NCBI GenBank assembly: GCA_963281155.1
Contig: CAUJLY010000003.1
Coordinates: 806,001-870,000 of the forward strand
Reading direction: 5' to 3'
Source: Rhabditophanes sp. KR3021
Lineage: Eukaryota; Nematoda; Chromadorea; Rhabditida; Alloionematidae
Length of the DNA: 64,000 bases
Positions 50,132-59,756 of the stretch are shown piece by piece. The notes beneath the pieces were generated by a model. The model searched no databases. It saw only the letters and a list, made by a program, of their open reading frames with translations, and was not told the DNA's origin. The translations under genes were made by a program, and so were the position numbers. Each line of letters begins with the position of its first letter. Position 1 is the stretch's first letter.

Positions 50132-50287
50132 TCAACATCTTTCTAGAAGTTTCGAGTTATCAACGGTTGGAAGGAACTTTAGTCCAATTTCTTGCAGAGC
50201 TTTTTGGCTTGCCTGTTCTTTGTAGAACATTTTGATTACTTGGGCTTTTTGGTTGGGTTGATTTAATTTAATAATATCTTGGTTGTA
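50132..50287 (-). pseudogene. Antisense coding-like block between p24 and CCT2
   Basis: A 52-codon minus-strand frame bounded by stops, with coding-like composition: KAQVIKMFYKEQASQKALQE and IGLKFLPTVDNSKLLERC. No good start apart from an internal Met. It lies in the 306-bp spacer upstream of CCT2. It may be a remnant of a lost gene. Family unknown. Confidence 0.3.
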
Positions 50288-50328
50288 TCATTTTAATTGT
50301 TTTCGCTTATAGACAAACTTTAAGCAGA

Positions 50329-52862
50329 ATGGTTATTGCAATGAATGTATTGAAAGCTTCCGCTGAAGAAGAACGCGGTGAGAATGCTCGTATGGCTAAC
50401 TTCGTTGGAGCAATCGCCATCGGTGATTTAGTTAAATCCACCCTCGGACCAAAGGGAATGGTAAGTCACTAATTTCAATCAATAATTAAATGCTTTTAGG
50501 ACAAGATTTTAACTAGCGGTCAAAACATTTACCAAGACGTAGTAGTTACCAATGACGGAGCCACCATCCTCAAGTCCATTGGAGTTGACAACCCTGCCGC
50601 CAAGGTGCTTGTAAATGTCTCGATGACGCAAGACAGTGAAGTCGGAGATGGAACCACTTCCGTGACAGTCTTTGCCTCCGAACTCCTGAGGGAAGCGGAG
50701 AAGTTGATCAATCAAAAGTTGCATCCACAAACCATCATCTCCGGATACAGAAAGGCCAGTCAAATTGCACAAGATACTCTTAAAGCTTCTGCCTTGACCA
50801 GTACCGACATGAGATCTGATTTGATGAAAATCGCCAGGACAACTCTTGGATCCAAGATCCTTTCCCAACACAAAGAATTTTTCTCAAACTTGGCTGTAGA
50901 TGTTGTGATGAGATTGAAGGGATCGTCAAACCTTGAGTCCATCCAATATATCAAGAAATTGGGAGGTTCAATGGCTGATTCTTACCTTGATGAAGGTTTC
51001 CTCCTAGAAAAGACAGTCGGATTCAATCAACCAAGAAGAATGGAAAATTGCAAGATCCTCTTAGCTAATACTCCTATGGATAATGACAAAGTAAAGGTAT
51101 TTGGGACCAGGGTACATGTTGACTCAATCGCCAAGGTAGCCGAGCTCGAAAAGGCTGAGAAAGAAAAGATGAAGGATAAGGTCAACAAAATCTTGAAGCA
51201 CGGATGTAATGTCTTTATCAACAGACAATTAATCTACAATTACCCTGAAGAACTATTGGCTGAAGCTGGTACGTCAAATCTATGTTTATTTTAACTAAAT
51301 TTATTTTTTAGGTAAGAGTTAAAATCACGAAAAGTTTATTAGAAGACACAAAAATACAAAAGAAACATTAGTACTTTGAAAAACGCTCTGAATGTTTGCA
51401 TGTTGAAAAGTCCTTTAGAATGAGTTTGGCTACTTTCAATTGGCTTGAGGATCCATGTCTGAAACAAAATCAAGACATGATACCTGAATTAGTAATTGAC
51501 CACGAATAGCATTGATGAAAGGCTTCGCATATTCTCAGCTATCTTTGATGGCTCCTATTTCTTCTTAATCCCAATTAAGTTCTTTTTGGCAGTAAGTAGT
51601 CTGTTTAAGAACTTCTCTTTCCTGCCGAATACAAATTCCCATTTACGCACATAATTAGAAACAACTTGGTGATCCTTAAGCTTAATGATTGTCTGCAGGT
51701 GCAGCTATTTTTAAATCACTTCCATGACTTGTGAATCTTATGCCTTTTTGATTGGTCTCTCCAATATACCAGAAAGACTCCATGAATGAATAGACTATAA
51801 AGACCGTCTATTTCATCATCATCCTCTTTGACTTTTCTAGCATACATTCAGACACAATCTCTGCTTTGTCTTCCTCAGAAACATTGATGAGCAATAATTG
51901 AGTTTCAAATCTAAATTTGGTTGCTTCTTGTTTTAAAGCATTGGATCTTAAAAGCGTTTGATGATCAGTTGAAGGATACTTCCTCCAACAACCAAGACAC
52001 TTAAGTGTCTTTTCTTTAAACTTAATGGCAGCCCATCTGAGATAAATTCAAGTTTTAAAGTGCAAAGTATTAATGAATTGTTGCCATACAGTCTTTTTAA
52101 ATTAGATTTGAAATACCACGATATAAATAATAGCATTTAAGATTAAACTAAGATTAATAAAATATTTTTAAAACAGGAATCATGGGAATCGAACACGCAG
52201 ACTTCGAAGGAACCGAAAGACTTGCTCTAGTTTTGGAATGCGATATTGTATCAACTTTCGACACTCCCGACACCGTCAAGATGGGAAAATGTGACTTGAT
52301 TGAAGAAGTGACGATTGGAGAAGATGTTTTGCTGAGATTCTCAGGAGTCCCATCAGGCAAAGCCTGTTCGGTCGTTTTGCGTGGAGCCACTAAGCAAATC
52401 TTGGATGAAGCTGAACGTTCTCTTCACGACGTTTTCTGTGTCTTGACAACTCACATCAAGACCTCCAAGACTATCAATGGGGCTGGGTGCTCTGAAGTAA
52501 TGATGTCAACAGCTGTGATCAGTGAAGCCCTCAAAACCCCAGGCAAAGAAGGCTTGGCCATTGAAGCCTTTGGCAGAGCTCTCCTCCAAATCCCAATGAT
52601 CATTTGCGACAATGCCGGTCTGGATAGTGCCGAGTTAGTTTCACAACTCAGAGCTTGCCATGCTCTCGGCAAATCCGACATGGGCTTAGACATCACCAAC
52701 GGAGTAATCGCCGACATCTCCGTCCTCGGAGTCATCGAGTCCCTAAATGTCAAACTGAATGTAGTGTCAGCCGCAACCGAAGCAGCCGAGCAGATTCTCC
52801 GTGTCGATGACATTGTCAAGTGCGCTCCACGCCCACGTGCTCCAGACAACCGTCCATGCTAA
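50329..52862 (+). CDS. CCT2: CCT beta subunit of the cytosolic chaperonin
   Basis: One of eight subunits of TRiC/CCT, the ATP-driven folding chamber for actin, tubulin and other proteins. Exons 50329-50460, 50500-51268 and 52177-52862 give 528 aa. The ATP-binding motifs are [39 protein letters not shown] and [11 protein letters not shown]. The beta-specific stretches [33 protein letters not shown] and the C-terminus [12 protein letters not shown] separate it from the other subunits. Intron 2 is 908 nt, far longer than the rest of the gene's intron, and holds antisense decayed sequence. An AATAAA overlaps the last base of the stop codon (52862-52867). TTCGCTTATAG upstream of the ATG could be a trans-splice site. 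Confidence 0.95.
51330..51930 (-). pseudogene. Decayed coding sequence antisense in CCT2 intron 2
   Basis: Minus-strand blocks with protein-like composition run in order and change frame or hit stops: [19 protein letters not shown] near 51900, then [19 protein letters not shown] and [21 protein letters not shown] near 51570-51690 ending at a stop. After TTTTGTTTCAG at about 51465 comes a last block down to about 51340. The 3' splice-like site suggests an old genomic copy. Family not recognised. Confidence 0.4.
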
Positions 52863-53582
52863 ATAAAGTGATTCGTAATTGAATTGCATTTTTTGTTAAA
52901 ATGACATGCTGTCTCTGCAAGTACTTGCTTTTTTTGTTCTTTTTATAAATAATTTAATTGTGATAATTAGTCAAAAAATTGCTTTTTTTGTCCTGATGCT
53001 TTATAATAATAAAATACTTTTTGATGGTGGAATGTTTTTCTAATTGTTGCAGGTAGTACTTGTAATTAAATTGCTTCTTTAATGGTAATGCTCTTTTAAT
53101 GATAACATTATATCGTGATTGAGTTATACTAAATAGAAGCAACAAGTAGTGGTATGAAATCACCTTTTTGGACGAGATCATTCACAATTGTTTTGTAATA
53201 AAAAATAATACAACATTCACGACAAGGAATGTCATTTCAGAATTATGAATGACGATTAATCATAAAAATCATTCCTGACATCCACCATTGAACTAAAAAA
53301 TAATTCCCGATCAAACGATAATAAGAAACAAAATAGTTGTCGACTTCGATATATCAAACATATAAATATTTAATTTATAATATTCATTACCACAAAGTGT
53401 GTGTTTACAACAAAATTTGTCGAATAGAAAAGATAATGGTGCATCTGGTACACCATTTTATCAAACTTATAAATAAACACCCTTAGCACAAAAAGTCATC
53501 ACCGTCAGCACATATACTATATACTATTTCAATCCCCATCTCTCATTCTTCTCTCATTTTAATCAAATTTACCCAACGAAGG
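52863..53582. other. Intergenic DNA
   Basis: About 700 bp, A+T-rich, with no gene. The right end should hold the promoter of the secreted-protein gene. Confidence 0.45.
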
Positions 53583-54141
53583 ATGTTTCCTAAATTTTTT
53601 TTTATTTGCCTGGTATTGTCTTTGATTCAGGTGATTGTGTCAGATACTCTATTACTGAAGTCAAATCGATTTTGGTGCCAAGAAGACGAGACATGCGATA
53701 ATAATGTTTTGCATGAGAATTCCGTCTCTGAGGAGATGAGTCCCAAGGTTGTGCGCATTGCCGAGCTTCATACTTTGAATTTTAATAAATTACTGAAATC
53801 TAATAATATAGATTTGCCAACTCTAAATGATCATCTACTAACTTTGGATACTATTTTTATCAAAGCTGGTTATGTAAGTGACATCATTAACTTAACTTGT
53901 AATAATTTTCACCATTCAGGAACAACCCAAAAAATACAACACCAACTATAACCTTATCAAAAAGATCATCCTCAGAGAGTATGAGACAAAAATCCTTGCC
54001 CACAACTCAGTAATCGACTCAACCATCATTGGAATGCTAAAAGCATTTGAGAAATCCAAAATCACCATTCACCAAGCCAATCAAATTATCTTGATTGTGA
54101 TAAAAAATTTGTGCAATTGTAAACGTATCTTAAGAAAGTGA
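53583..54141 (+). CDS. Small secreted protein, unknown family
   Basis: Two exons, 53583-53873 and 53920-54141 (46-nt intron), give 170 aa. The signal peptide MFPKFFFICLVLSLIQVIVS is clear. Two Cys lie near the mature N-terminus (WCQEDETC) and two at the C-terminus (NLCNCKRILRK). The middle is predicted helical (KKIILREYETKILAHNSV). Four Cys and helical content suggest a compact disulphide-bonded secreted protein, but I recognise no family. Clean splicing and the signal peptide support a real gene. Confidence 0.65.
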
Positions 54142-55260
54142 TGGATTAATAAATTATTTTCTATTTTTATCTTTTCTGTCTTTTTCAAAGTGATTTAGGT
54201 GATTAGAAATTAGGGGAAATTAGTGGTGATGTTTGGAGATTGTCAAGAGGTGTGATCTTTGTTTTTAGGCTTGTTGGGTCTGAAAGTAAGTGCAAGGTGG
54301 ACATACTTTTAAGTTGTTCAAGTATAACAGAGATATGATTATATTTGTTATTATTGTCTGGCTTTTACGAATTAAAGAACAGATTACTCATGATTTAGAC
54401 ACTATTTATTAGTAATATGATAACATATCTATAAAAAGGACAGTTTACAATCAAAATTTATTTCCACTGTATCAATTTACACCGTAAGTTGCAACAAAGC
54501 TATGTGTATTAATAGAAGTTGAAAAATGATAACATGCACAAAGGCTTCCCCGGTAATGCAAAAAACATCAACTCTCTTATAAACAAATTATTCTGATCGA
54601 GACTTGTTGCCAACATTTATGTGAGGCTTGATTCTGGACTTGGCGTGAGATGAAATAAATATGTAAACATTTTACCAAGGGGTTAATAAATTATTCTTCG
54701 GTTTTTGCTTCTCTTAAATTATGATCTCTTTACTTAGTTGATGATTTGCAATAAACATATTATTTACATGTGACAAAAAAATAATAAACAGCTTTCAACT
54801 ACCTGCATCTTAAATGCTGACCAATATTTTTAGAACGTGTTTTGTCTTCGCCTTACATTAAAATCAAATGTGGTTTCAGTTTTTCATGGTTGGCAACGTC
54901 CTTTCAGTATTTAAAAGATTTTTTGATACAATTCCTTTTCTGTTATATTTGATCCACATTTAGTTTAAAAGTTCAATTTAAAATATTAACATTTTCTCAT
55001 ATTTCCTTTAATATTTGCATTCCAAATAATAGTAGATTGGGAGAGCTAATATAGGGGACAATGGGAATAAAACAGACGTTTGAGTAAAATTTATTTCGAT
55101 TGTTAAGCAGCAGATAGAACATTTTTTATATAACAAAGCAATAACAAGCTTTCCTTTAACTTTTATTTAGCTCTAACTATAAAACTTTGTGACCACCTCA
55201 AAGGCAATATAATTTTCCAAAACTAGCAAAACTAATTACAAATTAATAAATAAACTTCTT
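54142..55260. other. Intergenic DNA
   Basis: About 1.1 kb, A+T-rich; nothing recognisable. Confidence 0.45.
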
Positions 55261-56640
55261 CCAGTACGTGAAATTCACCCACTCGAATATATTCATTGTC
55301 TGCATTTTGATTCTGATTGCTCTAGTAAAAGTTATTTGTTAGGTAACAATGAGATGGGGGGACAAAGGCGCATATACTTTGAAACAACGGATGAATTTAA
55401 TGAAATAATTAATACATTTTCAGATGCGCATTGGAATAACATTGCTGAACTTCATTTAGAATTTATTGATTCCAGTAAAAAGCTTGACGTAAGTAAGATA
55501 TCCTCTATAACATGTATAGCAGGGATATTTCTTGAAAAGGGTAAATATATTGAGGAAATAAGAATTGTGAGGGGATCTCATTTTGTTGATAAGGTAGTTG
55601 ATGAAAAAAACACACTTTGCTTTGAAACTTTTATCTGGCATTCAATCTGACTCGGTAAAAAGAATTACATTAAATTCGCTTCCAAAAGATTTCTTTGATA
55701 TGATGGCTGCCTTCAATTTTGTAGTACAAAAAACTTCAAGAACATCTCGTTTGTGAATATAATTGACAATCATGAAAGTTTTGATGTGATTGAATATTTT
55801 TTAAATATTTTAAAGTACCATTCAAAAAAATTAAACGAAATTTATATGCTAAAAACGAGTGTTTGCTCAGGTGGAGATTTGAATGAATTTGTAACTCGTT
55901 TCGGTAATGAAGATATACCTAATGTCAAAAAATCAGCTTGTTTAGTATATGAAGGTAAAGGAGATGCAAATATTTTATATTTTCTAGACATCGAAGCCTC
56001 AATTTGTGAATTTAAATTTGATGAGTATTCTAATTTTTATGATTACATGGCGTACCTTCCAAACTCAAAAATTTATAGATATCTCAAGAAATATTTATTA
56101 ATTTTCAAGAATTGGAGTATATACGTATTGACTCGATTGAAATAGAAGTTCCAATTTCAAATACTTAACAATGCTAAAAAACATTGGTCTTAGGGAGAAT
56201 GTTTTCATGGCAGCATGTCATCAGCTCTAGAATATAGATTTATTTCTTGATTGCCATCAGCAATCGAAACATTATCACTAGACATATGCAGATGCCTTCG
56301 CAGAAAAAGAAAAGATGAATTGAAATTGTGAACGTTATACCCATATTTAAAAAAGTTTCATCTTATGACTGATGAACATTCAACATTTTTGTATGATAGA
56401 AATTTGTTTATGGGATTTAAGGACCTTCAAGTACTTATTCTTAGATGTAATAAAAGCGCAAACTTTAATTTGCCAGATTGATTGCGAGTATTAGTGCTGC
56501 TATGTTCAAGATTAGATATTACAATCGCAATGAAGCAAATTCCAAGAAACTATTTATTTAGATCAATTAAACAAAAAGGATAAACTATGTGGCTGTTATA
56601 ACTTAAATGTTTTCTTCAAAAATCATTTTGTAGATAGAGA
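55260..56640 (+). pseudogene. Broken leucine-rich (F-box/LRR-like) gene
   Basis: A splice-like CTTCTTCCAG at about 55262 opens a block with PLEYIHCLHFDSDCSSKSYL. A frame to a stop at 55650 overlaps a second frame (SGIQSDSVKRITLNSLPKDF), and a third frame runs to 56145 (LNILKYHSKKLNEIYMLKTS). Later pieces include a leucine-rich unit, FKDLQVLILRCNKSANFNLP, ending at a stop near 56480. So at least two frameshifts break what was a repeat-rich protein, perhaps of the large nematode F-box or FBA families. No F-box is visible. Best read as a pseudogene. Confidence 0.5.
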
Positions 56641-57180
56641 TAATTGGGAATTGTAGGATCTATTTATTACAATACTTCAAATGATTTTGGTTTGTATTTA
56701 TGTAATTTAAAATAATATTTTATGCTTCTTTGCTTATTTCTTTACTATTTATATTGATGATTTTGTTTGCTTTAATAAAGTTTCATAGTGTGTTGGTCTT
56801 GACTCAACTCGGGGAAGTATAAATTTAATAGTGTAATAATAAATTCCTTTCTAAATGCTTCTTTAAATAAAAAAACAAAACAGAAATACTTGGTCGTTTT
56901 TCTGTCTCTTCTAACAAAAGTGTTAATTGAAGTTTTTATCCAATTAATCATCAATCTTTTGGTTTGAAAAACCATCTTTATTAATAATATAGACATGTAA
57001 ACATAATAGTTTACTCCCTCAAACAGCAGTTCTTTTCTCCTAAGAAAAGTATTATAGTGTTAATAATGATAATATATAATTTCTCTTAATTTCGCTTTAA
57101 TAAAGCACATTGATTGTAATAAAACTATATTTATTAACCCAAAAGATAAAATTAAAATATACACAAAAGACTTCTATATA
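56641..57180. other. Intergenic DNA
   Basis: A+T-rich; includes the 3' UTR of the zinc-finger gene on the minus strand, with a possible AATAAA complement near 57100-57120. Confidence 0.4.
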
Positions 57181-58474
57181 CTACAAAAAGCCATCTACGT
57201 CTCTATAAACCGACTTTCGATTTCTTACATCTTTGATATCACTTTCAATATGATTGTGGACGATATGACGATCAAGGTTTCTTTTGGTTAAAGCTGAATA
57301 GTCGCAGACCATGCATGGATACGGTTTTTCTCCAGTATGTGCTCGTAGATGGACCCGTAATGCTGAGGTGGATCGGAACTTTTTGTTGCAAATTGTGCAG
57401 ATGTGAGGTTGTTCTCCTGTATGAATACGAAAATGGGCTGAGAAGTTGTGACGGTAGAGCCATAGTCCGCAGGTTGGACATTCCATCCGAGGTTTTTTGG
57501 TAGCATTTAGCTGGGCTTTGCTTTTGGAAAGTTTTGGTTTGCTAGGTTGAGATGATTGGGATGGGAATGATGTGTTGGCCTCATCATCTGATGGATTCAT
57601 CGATTCTTCTTCGCCTATTAAACCTTCGTCTTCTTCTATTGCATCCTGCTCTTCAACTAAGTGACCTTCTTCAATCAAGTGACCTTCTTCAATCAAATGA
57701 TTTTCCTCGATTAGATGATCTTCCTCAACTAGGTGATCTTCCTCAACTAGATCATTTTCCTCAATTAGATGATGTTGATGGTTTGCTAAGAAGATATAAA
57801 TTATCAAAAATAGTAATAAACTTACAACTACCTGCATTTATGAATCCTTGGCCATCACTGACACAACACCCCTCTTCTCCTGGCAGTCGATTCTCTTCAT
57901 GTTGCATATTCATCATATGCGGTCCCATTTCTTCATCATTATACGGTGTTCCTTCTTCATAAATCGGTTGATCATGATAGATTTCACTAGCTTTGATACC
58001 TGAGAAAAACTCCCTTGTATCATCCAACGTCTTTTCCAGTTCAATTTGTTTCGAAGTATTAATAGGAGCTGAATCTTTTTCATTGAAATGCATTGGCTGA
58101 TTAGACAACCTATTTTTCCTTGCTTGTCCAGTATGTAGCTCATAAATTGCTTTGACCTCTTTTTCAAAAGCTTCTAACATACAAGTCTCAACATGCAACA
58201 TTAATTGTTCCGTCGCATAGAAAACTCTCGTGCATTCAGGACATTGGGAGACTGTATTCATGGAGACATTCTTGACCACTTCTTCCGTATACTGGTCGTA
58301 CTGTTCCCCATCTTCAGCCAAATAAATTATTCCATCTTCTACAGGTTCAACTTCTTCATAGTAATATCCAGGAGGCAGTTCCTCCAAATTCCGCTGATGC
58401 ATATCATCCTCCTCATCCTCGTCGACTTCTATCACGCCTTCATCTTCTATATAGTAATTTCTAGTTCCTTCCAT
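57181..58474 (-). CDS. C2H2 zinc-finger protein with acidic repeat
   Basis: A probable sequence-specific DNA-binding factor. Two exons, 58474-57826 (or to 57832) and 57785-57181, give about 415-417 aa; two donor sites six bases apart both keep frame. The N-terminal half is very acidic (VIEVDEDEEDDMHQR) and holds one isolated finger-like unit, CPECTRVFYATEQLMLHVET. A tandem repeat of the unit His-Leu-[Ile/Val]-Glu-Glu-x follows, then three C-terminal C2H2 fingers: CPTCGLWLYRHNFSAHFRIH, CTICNKKFRSTSALRVHLRA and CMVCDYSALTKRNLDRH, joined by TGE linkers. No named orthologue recognised. It lies 146 bp downstream of MED7 on the same strand. Confidence 0.82.
57653..57776 (-). repeat. 18-bp coding tandem repeat in the zinc-finger gene
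   Basis: Seven consecutive units of about 18 bp encode [H]-L-[I/V]-E-E-[N/D/G/Q]; one unit lacks the His and is 15 bp. High similarity between units suggests recent expansion and likely length variation between individuals. Confidence 0.8.
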
Positions 58475-58620
58475 GATCTCTGAAACATAACTTCTATTAA
58501 AAAAGATGAAACAAAATACATAGATGCAATATACGATTGAGAAACAAAGAGACCAATCAAAACCATACAAATGAGCAATAATTTATATAAAAAGGTTAAA
58601 ATAAAAAGTGAGGTAATTAT

Positions 58621-59368
58621 TTAAAGCAACTCCATTTCTTTCAGTAGTTCTTCTTCTCTTTTCATAGCATAGGCATGATCGTCGGCTGTCTTTCTTCCAT
58701 CGGATTTGAGTTTAATTGTTTTTTTGTAGTGGTGGAGAGTTGGCAAGTTCGAGTGAAGGCGTTCTTTTTCAACTATTTCAAGATCATCTTCCAGTTGCTT
58801 GGCATCCTGGAGAGCTTTATCGATGGTAGAGATCACAATGGTTTTTGCTGTTGTGAGATAAGCATTCATTTTCTGAGTTGACATCTATAAATCATTGAAT
58901 AAATAAATAAAAAGTAACTCCACTTACACTTAAATCTTCAACTTGTTCCAAAGAAGTTGCAACAATAACATCTCTAGCCTGGACAGGCCTCAGCAAATTA
59001 AGTATGTGATGGAAATTAATAAATAACGTCTTTAGCAACTCAATTTTCTCTCCTCTCATCGGATCAGCTGGACACCTGATCAAAATATCCATCAAATCCA
59101 AGTATGTAGACATAATACTATTATTAAGTTTCTTCAATTCCGCCTTAAAATCGCCGTTTCCATCATACATCTGTTTAATGCCCAACTCATTCAACGACTT
59201 TTCTTTCTCAACACTCCAATCAACTTGTTCACCAAAAATAGTATATTTTAATGGGATAGGTGGAGGGTTGGGAACCTGACCATTTTTAATAATTTGATTA
59301 GTAAAATTTTTATAATATTCTGGTGGCAATGGAAATGGAGATACTACGGAAATGGGTGCATTTTCCAT
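58621..59368 (-). CDS. MED7: Mediator complex subunit 7
   Basis: A middle-module subunit of Mediator, linking transcription factors to RNA polymerase II. Two exons, 59368-58928 and 58884-58621 (43-nt intron), give 234 aa. The opening VSPFPLPPEYYKNFT and PNPPPIPLKYTIFGEQVD are the MED7 signature. ELKKLNNSIMSTYLDLMDIL and ILNLLRPVQARDVI form the conserved helices, followed by a C-terminal coiled coil. It sits between ANAPC4 (388 bp upstream) and the zinc-finger gene. Confidence 0.92.
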
Positions 59369-59756
59369 TTTTTAAGTATATCACATATAATTGAAAAAAG
59401 TTGGGTAAAACAAAATAAGTATTGGTAAAGGGTTAGTTTACCAATTTTCCATATAAGAGTCACTTGGGTAGTAAGAAAGAGATGTAAACTTTTGTTAATC
59501 AACAAGATTGAAGTAAACACACGATTAAGTATAAACAATTTATTTATGGTCTAATTAAAAAGGCAGTTTGGTTTAGTAGAAATTAGTTACAAGCAGAAGT
59601 GGTCATTGAATATTCTTCTCGTTTCCAGATAGATGCAAAATAAGATGAAATGTCTTTTTTACAAATAAATGGAAGATTAGATAAAGCAGACAGATGCACA
59701 TTGGTTTCTTTGGACTCCCCAAATAAATTGAACAGAGTACAAAGTCAGAAAATAAA

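Noticed and set aside
57552..57962. Plus-strand 136-codon leucine-rich frame
   Set aside because: Complement of the acidic zinc-finger repeat; the repeat makes both strands look open.
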